From contig NZ_JAPDDR010000020.1 in NCBI RefSeq assembly GCF_025950095.1, positions 1 through 60,799 on the forward strand: DNA of 60,799 nt, given 5' to 3'. Each line of letters opens with the position of its first letter. Within the stretch, counting starts at the first letter, position 1. A model generated the notes under the pieces. It saw only the letters and a list, made by a program, of their open reading frames with translations. It was not told the DNA's origin and did not search any database. Origin of the DNA: Luteolibacter rhizosphaerae (lineage in GTDB: Bacteria > Verrucomicrobiota > Verrucomicrobiia > Verrucomicrobiales > Akkermansiaceae). Shown here piece by piece: positions 1 through 7,865 of the stretch. A program made the translations under genes and the position numbers.

Positions 1-1
1 A

Positions 2-115
2 GGTGACCCGGAGCATGAGCACCGGACGCTGCGAGCCCTGGTCAAATACTGCTGCTACGACAAAAGGAAACGGGCGAACTTCAATCAAACCTGGAACTCC
101 GGAGCCTTAACCTGA
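2..115 (+). CDS. C-terminal end of an unidentified protein (partial)
   Basis: An open frame enters from the left edge and ends at a TGA at 113-115, giving 37 residues rich in Lys, Arg, Cys and Tyr (it ends ...NFNQTWNSGALT). The amino-acid mix looks like a real protein tail, but there is too little to name a family. The region to its right, up to 164, holds nothing else I can identify. Confidence 0.4.
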   Translation, partial: GDPEHEHRTLRALVKYCCYDKRKRANFNQTWNSGALT

Positions 116-164
116 CGCGCATGCCCAAAGGGGCTCAAGGAGCTCACGACCCAAGATGATTCCC

Positions 165-803
165 TCACTCCCCCACCGTCGCCACCTTCGGCACGAAACA
201 ATCCGGCAAGTGCCCCTCGTTCCATCCCTTCTCCGCCAACAACCCGTAGACCTCCCTCAAACGCCCCGCATACACCGCATCGGTCGGCGACTTCCCCAGC
301 GGCACCGAGACCGTCGCAGTCCACGTCACATCCGTGCGCCCCGTAGCCGCCACCTTCGCTTTACGGATGCTCTCTAGCAGCACCGGGTAACGCACCAAGA
401 TCCCTTTGAAGTAAAACTGGCCTCGCTCATCCACCTTGAACTCGATGTCCCCCTCATCACTGAAGTACCACGAAAGAAGCTCCGCGGTCTGCTCGACATG
501 CAGCACGCTCACCCGCCCGTCCTTCATCAGGATACCACCCACATTCATCTCGCAGGTGCAGTCGTCATAGGTCTCCGGCAGCAATTCCACCCGCTTCGGC
601 GTGTTCGGCGAAACCTTCCGCAGATCCTCCCACTGCTCTTGGGTCAAGGTGATCGAGTTCAGCACCGCGATCTCCTCCGCTTGAGAGGCATTCGGCCGGA
701 GCATCGTGTGTGGCACCATCACCTTCCCGTCTTCCACCGGAATCCCCGCGCCCAGGCACGGCAGGATGAGACACGAAGCGAGGAGAGGCAGGATCCGTTT
801 CAT
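165..803 (-). CDS. Secreted protein of unknown function
   Basis: 212-residue protein. I start it at the Met that opens a clear signal peptide (MKRILPLLASCLILPCLGAG), because the frame upstream reads a non-signal-like stretch. The mature part has a CTCEMNVGG segment, alternating beta-type residues and a C-terminal region that mentions no recognisable catalytic motif. I do not recognise the family. It is probably exported to the periplasm. It is the last gene of a run of minus-strand genes (next upstream gene ends 75 bp away), so it may share their transcript. Confidence 0.75.
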   Translation of the reverse strand: MKRILPLLASCLILPCLGAGIPVEDGKVMVPHTMLRPNASQAEEIAVLNSITLTQEQWEDLRKVSPNTPKRVELLPETYDDCTCEMNVGGILMKDGRVSVLHVEQTAELLSWYFSDEGDIEFKVDERGQFYFKGILVRYPVLLESIRKAKVAATGRTDVTWTATVSVPLGKSPTDAVYAGRLREVYGLLAEKGWNEGHLPDCFVPKVATVGE

Positions 804-878
804 CGGCGAAGACACGCCGCTAAAATGCACCTTTTCCAGCACTTACGCAAGCCTTCTTTGATGGACCCTGAAGCCCCC

Positions 879-1115
879 TCACTCCCCGCCAAGCATCCCC
901 GGACTATCCGCGTAAAACTCCGTGAACCCGCAAGTCCGGCAAACCCACGCAGATACCTTGCTCGTGGCCTTCCCGCGGAAGAACATCGCCTCCGGCTTGC
1001 TAAAGGTCGCCACCGTCAATTCCTTCTCCAGGTTCCCGTGACCGAGGTCGATCACCTTCGCATCCGCGATGATGTCCTTGCCGTGGCACTTCGGGCATTC
1101 CTTGCTCCTCTTCAT
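879..1115 (-). CDS. Small zinc-ribbon protein
   Basis: 78-residue protein with two CxxC knuckles (CPKC near residue 8 and CRTC near residue 59), the classic layout of a single zinc ribbon. The spacing and the sequence between the knuckles resemble the nucleic-acid-binding zinc-ribbon family DUF2082. The start at 1115 is preceded by AGGA at about 7 nt, which decides it against a longer frame that would run into the upstream gene. Function is probably nucleic-acid or protein binding; no partner can be inferred from the neighbours. Confidence 0.75.
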   Translation of the reverse strand: MKRSKECPKCHGKDIIADAKVIDLGHGNLEKELTVATFSKPEAMFFRGKATSKVSAWVCRTCGFTEFYADSPGMLGGE

Positions 1116-1180
1116 GCCGCGATCCTGCCTGAAGCGCGCCTCACCCGCACTTGGAATCATCGCCATGAAATGGAGCGCCC

Positions 1181-1969
1181 TTAGCGCCCCGGGATCCGCC
1201 GCCAGAATGCCAGCGTCGCGGTGTTCTTCCGGTTCGTCACCCGCTGCCCGTCCACGCTCATCGTCTCGAAATCCATGGTGAACTCCCACATGTCGCTGCC
1301 GCCCTCCGTGATCACGAAGGTATCCGTGCCGGTGATCCGCCAGCGCAGGTGACCGCTCACGGAGTTCTTCGTCACGATCCTCCCGCCCGGGAGAAACTTC
1401 CACACCTGTGTGGGATCCCCCTTCCACAGCCATTCGGTGTTGTCGAAGTAGGCTGCCACCAGCTTGCGGCCGGCCCCATCACCGGAGCCCCCCAGCTTCT
1501 TACGCAGGCCAGCGATCACATCGCGCAGCTCCGAATCCTCCGGCAGCGGCGTCTCGATCTCCCGCAGCTCTTTGAGGTAAGCCGCGTCCGCCTCCTTGTA
1601 GCGTGAATCAAAGCTCCGCTCGATCCGGTCCAGCGAATCGAAGTAACCCATCTGCCGGCGACGTTGCCCCGCACTCATTCCGTTCAACGGGCGTCGGTCC
1701 TCCGAACCCGCTTGGATCGACGAGCGCAGCTTCAAAAGCATCGCCGCCTTGCTCACTTCGCCGCGCTTGCTCGCCTGCATCTCCGCCGCTGCCAGAGAAG
1801 ACACGAAATTCCGCTTCAGGCTCTCTAGCGCGGCCTGCCGCGAGGCATCCACCGCCTTCACCGCACGGGCGTGATTCTCTGTGGCGCCGGCCAGTTCCGG
1901 CGGCAGCTCCCGCGCCGCGACCAAGCGACAAAGCGCCAGCGAAAGCAGCATGCCCGCAAACCATCTCAT
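1181..1969 (-). CDS. Secreted protein with coiled-coil and lipocalin-like C-terminal part
   Basis: 262 residues. Signal peptide at 1-19 (LLSLALCRLVAARE). Residues 25-145 are strongly helical with heptad-like Ala/Leu spacing (ESLKRNFVSSLAAAEM, ELREIETPLPED), then a Gly-rich hinge, then a beta-rich domain (AAYFDNTEWLWKGDPTQVWKFLPGG...). Proteins of this layout, a short coiled coil followed by a small beta barrel of the 'W...G...F...G' type, are common as exported proteins in Planctomycetes and Verrucomicrobia and have no assigned role. The two-part description is seen; the barrel fold is inference. Confidence 0.75.
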   Translation of the reverse strand: MRWFAGMLLSLALCRLVAARELPPELAGATENHARAVKAVDASRQAALESLKRNFVSSLAAAEMQASKRGEVSKAAMLLKLRSSIQAGSEDRRPLNGMSAGQRRRQMGYFDSLDRIERSFDSRYKEADAAYLKELREIETPLPEDSELRDVIAGLRKKLGGSGDGAGRKLVAAYFDNTEWLWKGDPTQVWKFLPGGRIVTKNSVSGHLRWRITGTDTFVITEGGSDMWEFTMDFETMSVDGQRVTNRKNTATLAFWRRIPGR

Positions 1970-2036
1970 CGGCCTCTGAAACTACTTCCAGGATCGGTGG
2001 GGTCAAGGGAAGCGACCCCTTGACCCATCCGTGTTT

Positions 2037-4790
2037 TTACCGGCCCCGCTGCCGCCGCTGATCGTCCTGCTGGCGCTCGGTGTCGCGCTGCCGTTCCTGC
2101 CGCGAGCGTTCTTCCTGCTCTTGGCGGGCACGCTCCTGCTGTTCACGGCGCGCTTCCTCTTGCTGGCGACGGGCCTCTTCCTGCTGACGACGGGCTTCCT
2201 CCTGCTGCTGCCGCGCCTCCTCTTGCTGGCGCGCACGCTCTTCCTGTTGTTCCCGCATCCGCTCCTGCTGCTCGCGCCGTGCTTCCTCTTGCTGACGGGC
2301 ACGTTCTTCCTGCTGTTGGCGGGCCTGCTCTTGCTGGCGGGCACGTTCTTCCTGCTGCTCACGCATCCGCTCCTGCTGCTGGCGGCGTTGCTCCTCCTGT
2401 TGCTGACGTGCCTGCTCCTGCTGGCGGGCTCTCTCTTCTTGTTGCTCTCTCATGCGCTCCTGTTGCTGGCGGCGTTGCTCTTCCTGCTGCTGACGGGCTT
2501 GCTCTTGTTGGCGGGCTTGCTCCTCCTGCTGTTGCTGGCGGCGGGCCTGCTCCTGCTGCTCTCGCTGCATGTCACCTTGCTGGCGACGGCGATCTTGTTC
2601 CCGCGCCTCATCCTGCTGACGGCGATTCTGTTCGGCGCGTTCTTGCGCCTGCTCCTGCTGCGCGCGGCGATTGGCCTGCTCTTGGTCATTGCGGGCCTGC
2701 TCCTGCTGGCGACGCGCGGTCTCTTGCTCGTTACCGCGGCGCGCCTGCTCCTGCTGCTCCCGGCGCGTTTCCTCCATTTGTTCGCGGCGGGTCTCCTGCG
2801 GCGGATTGTTGTCACCCGCTTGCTCCTGGGGCCGTGGTTGCGGCTCAGGGCGTGGCCGCGCAGCGGGGCGATCCTGCCCGCGACCTCCGCGCTGCTCTTC
2901 CATGCCTTCATTCCCGCGCTGCGGCTGTGTCGGCTGTTGGGCCGTTTCATTCGGCGCGCCTCCTTCCTGCGGGCGCACTTGCTGTTGCTGCTGGCGGGCC
3001 TGTTCGAGATTCTGGCGACGCGCCTCCTCGATCCGTTCGCGGCGTGCCACGCGCGCCGGATCTTCTCCCCCTTGGCGTCCACCCTCGGCTTGGCCTGCGC
3101 CTTCACGCGGCTTGCCCGTCTGTTGACCGGGACGCTCCGGACGACCCGGCCGCTCGCCTTGCCCCGGCCCGCGGTTCGGTCGTTCGGCATTGCCGCCATT
3201 CGCTTGCCCTTGCTGCGGGCCGCGATTCGGTCGCTCCGCATTGCCGCCATTCGCTTGCTCGCGGCGCGGTGTTTCAGCACCCTCTTGTGAGCCGCGCTGG
3301 CGTCCATGTTCGCGCAATCTCTCGGCATTGCGGCGATAGTTGTCCGCTGTGGAGTTGCGGCCTTCACCACCGCGCTCGCGGGTGAAACGCTCGCGGCGCT
3401 CTTCCACGATCTCCTGCTGCCGCTCTTGCAGACGACCCTGCGCGGCCTGCACTCGCTCACGGTTTGCCTGCAGCCGCTGCTGGCGATTCGGGCCTTCGCC
3501 CTGCTCGCGATTCGCGGCCTGCGCTTGCGCCTGCTGCTGTTGCCGCGCTTCGCGGAAGCGTTCACGCCATTCCGGCCGGATGCCCTGCGGCGAGCGCACC
3601 ACTTCGAGTTGCTCGATCCGGCCAGCCACCCGCGACGGACGCAGCGCGGCATTCCAGCGCGCATTCAGATTCGGTGCGAAGACCGCCAGCTGATTACCTT
3701 GGAACTGCGCGGCCCGGTGACCGCGGTCCTCCAGACCACGCAAGCGATCGAGGCGCAATTGATACACCGGCCACGGACGATTCACGAGTCTGCGCAGCTT
3801 GTCCCAGCGCGGACCACCGCTCACCACATGGTTGTGCTCCACATGGATGTTCGTGATGCCCGTCGAAATCGAAATGAAGTGGTGATTCCTTCCCGGCGGC
3901 AGGCAGTGCTGCCACAGCGGCTCCGCCATGTGGCGGCAGTGCACGAAGATGAAGCAATCCGAGCCAATGCCGAAGTCCGTGTCCACGCTCGTGCCCCAGC
4001 TATGGCCACGATAGCACAGTGTCTCCGGCGGCAGCGGTGCCCAGCCGACATGATCCCCGCCCTCGCGCCAGCACACCCACGAGGGTGCCCACTCGTCACC
4101 GGGGATCCACACCCAGCCGCGACCCGACAGGCAGGCCCAGCGGCCGTAGTGGAAGCAGGCCCAGCCGAAGGGCTCGTCCGAGACCCAGTTCCAGCCCAGA
4201 TTCGTGCAGGCCCAGCGGCCGCGCGTGTAGGGTCGCCATGAGGTATCCTGCACCACCACCGTGGGCTGGTAGACGTAGCCGTAATCCGGCGTCTCGAACC
4301 ACGAGCCGTGCGGCTGCAGGTCCTCGTAGAAAGTCTCGTAGTCGGCCACCGGCTCTTGGATCTCCGGCAACGGCTCGGGTTCCCAATCGTCCAAGGCCCC
4401 GGTTCCTGCTTGCTGGGTCTCCTGCTCCGTGAGGTAAGACTCGCGCGAGGCCAGATCGCCTGCCTGCTGGCTCAGCGCCGCCTCGCGTTCATCCAGCTCG
4501 CGCTGGCGCTCCGCCAGTTCTTCGTCGGTCGCCGCGGCATCCTGTTCACGCTGGGCCAGACGGTCCTCACGTGCCTGTCGCAGCGCTTCCTTCTCCTCCT
4601 CCAAGGCCAGCCGTTCTTCCTCCAGCCGCTGGCGCTCGACCTCGATCCGCTCATCCTCCAGCGCCGCCCGCTGCGCCGCGGCATCATCCCCGCCCGAAGC
4701 CCCCTCCCCGCTCGTGGACTTCTGCTTTTCACAAGCTGCCAGCAACAGGCATAGCGCCGGAGTGGCCCAGAGGAATCGGGGATGCTTCAT
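2037..4790 (-). CDS. DUF6600 lipoprotein with very long Q/E/R-rich repeat tail
   Basis: 917 residues from the Met that opens a lipoprotein signal (LLLAAC, lipid-modified Cys20); an upstream in-frame Met would hide the signal. Residues 38-125 form a charged coiled coil, 155-256 are a DUF6600 domain (PHGSW, WRPYTRGRW, GWACFHYGRW, WVWIPG, WVCWREGG, GWAPL). The remaining 650 residues are low-complexity, first Gly/Asn/Pro/Arg, then almost pure Q/E/R/A. DUF6600 domains normally have Thr or Tyr where this one has Cys (residues 195, 212, 220, 240), so disulfides in the periplasm are possible. Likely outer- or inner-membrane anchored, facing the periplasm. Function of DUF6600 is not established. No operon partner. 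Confidence 0.85.
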   Translation of the reverse strand: MKHPRFLWATPALCLLLAACEKQKSTSGEGASGGDDAAAQRAALEDERIEVERQRLEEERLALEEEKEALRQAREDRLAQREQDAAATDEELAERQRELDEREAALSQQAGDLASRESYLTEQETQQAGTGALDDWEPEPLPEIQEPVADYETFYEDLQPHGSWFETPDYGYVYQPTVVVQDTSWRPYTRGRWACTNLGWNWVSDEPFGWACFHYGRWACLSGRGWVWIPGDEWAPSWVCWREGGDHVGWAPLPPETLCYRGHSWGTSVDTDFGIGSDCFIFVHCRHMAEPLWQHCLPPGRNHHFISISTGITNIHVEHNHVVSGGPRWDKLRRLVNRPWPVYQLRLDRLRGLEDRGHRAAQFQGNQLAVFAPNLNARWNAALRPSRVAGRIEQLEVVRSPQGIRPEWRERFREARQQQQAQAQAANREQGEGPNRQQRLQANRERVQAAQGRLQERQQEIVEERRERFTRERGGEGRNSTADNYRRNAERLREHGRQRGSQEGAETPRREQANGGNAERPNRGPQQGQANGGNAERPNRGPGQGERPGRPERPGQQTGKPREGAGQAEGGRQGGEDPARVARRERIEEARRQNLEQARQQQQQVRPQEGGAPNETAQQPTQPQRGNEGMEEQRGGRGQDRPAARPRPEPQPRPQEQAGDNNPPQETRREQMEETRREQQEQARRGNEQETARRQQEQARNDQEQANRRAQQEQAQERAEQNRRQQDEAREQDRRRQQGDMQREQQEQARRQQQQEEQARQQEQARQQQEEQRRQQQERMREQQEERARQQEQARQQQEEQRRQQQERMREQQEERARQQEQARQQQEERARQQEEARREQQERMREQQEERARQQEEARQQQEEARRQQEEARRQQEEARREQQERARQEQEERSRQERQRDTERQQDDQRRQRGR
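2343..2516 (-). repeat. Two identical 29-residue coding repeats (87 bp each)
   Basis: Inside the DUF6600 lipoprotein tail, the 29-residue unit that begins ARQQEQARQQQEEQ and ends ERMREQQEER occurs twice back to back, followed by degenerate copies down to about 2100. The two DNA copies differ at many synonymous positions while the amino acids are identical, so this is not a fresh duplication. Confidence 0.8.
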
Positions 4791-4891
4791 GGGAAGTATG
4801 GGATTACTCGAACTTCGACGGAAGTCCGCTCCCACTATTCAATCGCTTGCGCAGAAAATCCACCCGCGAGCGTCATCCGACCGCACAGCGC

Positions 4892-5569
4892 TCAAATCTG
4901 GGTGACCTCCGTCTTCCCCAACGTGGCCACCTCGTAGTCCACCCGTGCCGGACCACCGCGCCCACCGGGTACTTCGCGTCGCACCACCCGGGTGCCGAGC
5001 AGTTCCTCCATCATCCGCAGTTCCAGATGGATCGCCCCGGGATAGGCCGCGAAGATCGCGTGCAGCGGGTGATGGTACTCCTCGATCCGGAAGCCCTTCG
5101 CCGGATCATACCGGCAGCGGCCGAAGCAGCCTTCCTTCTCCCGCAGGCCCGAAAGCATCGTGGCCCGCTCCACCAGCGAGCGGGTCTTCGTCAGCTTCGG
5201 CCGCCAGCGCTCGCGGAGCTGGCTGAAGTACTGCAGCAGCAGCCGCTCCGGCGCGGTGTCGCCGAAGAGCGTGCGCGCCGCATCCAAAAGCTCCAGTGAA
5301 AGACCCACCCCGGCCTGCGGGAATATCGCATCGGCTTTCGGCGCCATGCGATACATGATCTCCGGTCGCCCCACCTCCTGCCGCGGCAGCCGCCAGCGCT
5401 CCACATAGCCCATCTTCACCAGCTTGTCGCACTGGTCCTTCATCCCCATGTAGCTGGTTCCGAGGCGCCGGCTCAGCTCGCTCACGGGCAGACCGCCGGA
5501 AACCTTCAGCTCCTCGATCACCTTCACCCAACCCTCCTTCACCAACTCACGAAACCCCGGCAGGAACAT
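4892..5569 (-). CDS. SufR-like winged-helix transcriptional regulator
   Basis: 225 residues from the Met at 5569, which has GGGAG about 9 nt upstream. Residues 10-70 form a winged helix (LPVSELSRRLGTSYMGMKDQCDKLVKMGYVERW), followed by GRPEIMYRMAPKAD and a long helical region. This is the layout of COG2345/SufR, the repressor of iron-sulfur assembly genes. In SufR a C-terminal module binds a cluster through Cys residues; here the equivalent segment (EEYHHPLHAIFAAYPGAIHLELRMM...ARVDYEV) carries His, Ile/Ala and Asp instead, and the only close Cys pair is CFGRC earlier. It faces the NahK-like gene across a 168-bp divergent region, so that gene is a candidate target. Loss of the cluster is inference. 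Confidence 0.8.
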   Translation of the reverse strand: MFLPGFRELVKEGWVKVIEELKVSGGLPVSELSRRLGTSYMGMKDQCDKLVKMGYVERWRLPRQEVGRPEIMYRMAPKADAIFPQAGVGLSLELLDAARTLFGDTAPERLLLQYFSQLRERWRPKLTKTRSLVERATMLSGLREKEGCFGRCRYDPAKGFRIEEYHHPLHAIFAAYPGAIHLELRMMEELLGTRVVRREVPGGRGGPARVDYEVATLGKTEVTQI

Positions 5570-5737
5570 GCCCTGACACTCCCCGCCTTTGCCCCGGCGG
5601 CGCAAACCAAAATCTGGAAAGACTTCGGGCAAAAGTGCCTTTCCGCGCCACCATGCTATAACTCATTCTCTGACTCCTCATTAAAACCCACCTTTAGATC
5701 CAATTCCGTCATTTTTTTCTGGATTAGAGGAGCTTCA

Positions 5738-6880
5738 ATGCCTAAAGCCGATCCCATGCACGACTTGCGTCACGTCTCCGGTCTCTTCGACATGAGAGCC
5801 GATTTCGTTGATGCCCAGCCCTATGGCTCCGGGCACATCAACGACACCTACTGCGCGTGGTACGACCAAGCCGGCCTGCGCATCCGCTTCATCCACCAGC
5901 GGATCAACCACAATATCTTCAAGGATCCCGCCGCCCTGATGGAGAACATCGAGCGCGTCACTGCCCATTCCCTCGCCCGCCTCCTCGACCAAGGCCACCC
6001 GGAGGCCCACCGCCGCACCCTCACCGTCATCCCCGCCCTCGACGGCAGGCCCTACGCCATCGACCGCGACGGCAATTTCTGGCGCACCTACCCCTTCATC
6101 GAGCGTGCCCGCGGTTACGACGAACTGAAAACCAATCTCCAAGCCGAACAGGCAGCCCGCGCCTTCGGCGAATTCCAGAAGCTCGCCGCCGACCTCGGCG
6201 GCACCCGTCTCCACGAGACGATCCCCAATTTCCACCATACGCCCAAGCGCCTCCAAGCGCTCCAGGACGCCATCGACGCGGACATCGCCGGGCGCGCCCG
6301 CACCTGCAAGGCCGAGATCGAGTTCGCCCTCGCCCGCGCCACCGATTGCCGCCGCGTGACCGACATGATCGCCGCCGGTGTGATCCCCGAGCGCGTGACC
6401 CACAACGACACCAAGCTCAACAACGTGCTTCTCGACGACGTGACTTCGGAAGGGGTCTGTGTGATCGACCTGGATACCACCATGCCGGGCTCGGTCCTCT
6501 ACGACTTCGGCGATATGGTGCGCACCGCCACTCCCACCACCCGCGAGGACGAAGTGGATCTCTCGCTCGTCGGCATCCGTCTCGACCGCTTCGACGCCCT
6601 CGTCCGTGGCTATCTGGACAGCGCCTCTTCCTTCCTGAACATCTCGGAGATCGGCATGCTCGCCTTCTCCGGCAAGCTGCTCACATTGGAATGCGGCATC
6701 CGCTTCCTGACCGATCACCTGCAGGGTGACGTCTACTTCAAGACCAAGCGCCCCGGCCACAACATGGACCGCTGTCGCTCGCAGTTCGCCATGGTCCGCG
6801 CCATCGAGGAGAACCTCGAGCAGATGGAAGAGATCGTCCAGGACGTCGCCGGCAGCAGCAAGATCGTTGTCGCGGCCTGA
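5738..6880 (+). CDS. Aminoglycoside-phosphotransferase-fold sugar kinase, NahK-like
   Basis: 380 residues with the kinase fold of the APH family. The catalytic loop is THNDTKLNNVLLD (Asp224) and the metal-binding segment is VCVIDLDTTMPG (243-250), which is the signature seen in N-acetylhexosamine 1-kinase NahK of bifidobacteria, an ATP-dependent enzyme making GlcNAc-1-P or GalNAc-1-P in the cytoplasm. SD AGAGGAG lies 5 nt before the ATG. It is followed 65 bp later by a sugar-nucleotide epimerase, which fits a salvage route from amino sugars to UDP-amino sugars. Related enzymes include other APH kinases, so the substrate is inferred, not shown. Confidence 0.85.
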   Translation: MPKADPMHDLRHVSGLFDMRADFVDAQPYGSGHINDTYCAWYDQAGLRIRFIHQRINHNIFKDPAALMENIERVTAHSLARLLDQGHPEAHRRTLTVIPALDGRPYAIDRDGNFWRTYPFIERARGYDELKTNLQAEQAARAFGEFQKLAADLGGTRLHETIPNFHHTPKRLQALQDAIDADIAGRARTCKAEIEFALARATDCRRVTDMIAAGVIPERVTHNDTKLNNVLLDDVTSEGVCVIDLDTTMPGSVLYDFGDMVRTATPTTREDEVDLSLVGIRLDRFDALVRGYLDSASSFLNISEIGMLAFSGKLLTLECGIRFLTDHLQGDVYFKTKRPGHNMDRCRSQFAMVRAIEENLEQMEEIVQDVAGSSKIVVAA

Positions 6881-6945
6881 TTCCCGAGACGTCTTCGCGC
6901 TTTTCAAGTCGTGCGTCTTCAAGTCTTCTGTCTTGCGTCTCTTCC

Positions 6946-7860
6946 ATGAAAATCCTCGTCACCGGAGGCTCCGGTTTCATCGGCTCCCACATCGTCGAGC
7001 ACTATCAGGACAAGGCGGAGGAGATCCGCGTGCTCGATAACCTGCGCACCGGCTATCGCAAGAATCTCGATGGCCTGAAGTGCCACTTCATCGAGGGTTC
7101 GATCACCGATCGCGATACGGTGGCAAAGGCCGTTGAGGGAGTGGACTACATCTTCCACATGGCGGCGCTGGTGAGCGTGCCGGAATCAATGGCCAAGCCC
7201 GCCGAATGCGTGGACATCAACGTGCACGGCCTGCTGAACGTGCTCGAAGCCGCGGCTGCGGCCGGGGTGAAGAAGCTCGTCTTCGCTTCTTCCGCCGCCA
7301 TCTACGGCGACAACCCGACGGTCCCGAAGCTCGAGAGCATGCTGCCGGAGCCGAAGAGCCCCTACGCGGTGACGAAGCTCGACGGCGAATATTACCTCGA
7401 TCTCTTCAAGCGTGAGCGGGGTCTCGAAACCGCCGCCATCCGCTTCTTCAATGTCTTCGGCCCGCGCCAGGATCCGAAGGGTGCCTATGCTGCCGCCGTG
7501 CCGATCTTCATCGAGAAGGCACTTGGGGGCGAGGACATCACCGTGCATGGCGATGGAGAGCAGACCCGCGACTTCATCTACGTGAAGGACATCGTCGGTG
7601 CCCTTTCCTTCGCCGCCGAGACGCCGGGCGTGACCGGTGTCTTTAACGCTGGCTATGGCGGCCAGATGACCATCAACGATCTGGCCAACAAGATCATCGC
7701 CTCCTCCGGCTCCGCGGCCAAGGTTTTCCACGGCCCCGAACGTGCGGGTGATGTGAAGCATTCCCGCTCCAGTGCCGACAAGCTGCGAGGCGCCGGCTGG
7801 ACCCCGAAGCATTCGCTCGACGAAGCGCTCGCCACCACCTTGGAGTTCTTCCGGAAGTAG
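6946..7860 (+). CDS. NAD-dependent sugar-nucleotide epimerase (GalE/WbpP type)
   Basis: 304 residues, extended short-chain dehydrogenase. The NAD-binding GGSGFIG is at residues 7-13, the catalytic Ser-Tyr-Lys set is FASSAAIYG (115-121) and SPYAVTK (Tyr140, Lys144), and the length and FFNVFGPRQDPKGAYAAAVP segment match UDP-glucose/UDP-GlcNAc 4-epimerases. It interconverts UDP-Glc/UDP-Gal or the N-acetyl forms in the cytoplasm. Its pairing with the upstream NahK-like kinase favours the N-acetyl substrate. The intergenic 65 bp has a pyrimidine-rich low-complexity stretch but no terminator, so co-transcription is likely. Confidence 0.88.
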   Translation: MKILVTGGSGFIGSHIVEHYQDKAEEIRVLDNLRTGYRKNLDGLKCHFIEGSITDRDTVAKAVEGVDYIFHMAALVSVPESMAKPAECVDINVHGLLNVLEAAAAAGVKKLVFASSAAIYGDNPTVPKLESMLPEPKSPYAVTKLDGEYYLDLFKRERGLETAAIRFFNVFGPRQDPKGAYAAAVPIFIEKALGGEDITVHGDGEQTRDFIYVKDIVGALSFAAETPGVTGVFNAGYGGQMTINDLANKIIASSGSAAKVFHGPERAGDVKHSRSSADKLRGAGWTPKHSLDEALATTLEFFRK

Positions 7861-7865
7861 GCTGC

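Noticed and set aside
2031..3290. Leu-rich plus-strand open frame opposite the DUF6600 tail
   Set aside because: Its Leu runs are the complement of CAG/GAG-rich codons; it has no signal or membrane topology that would make sense and no RBS.
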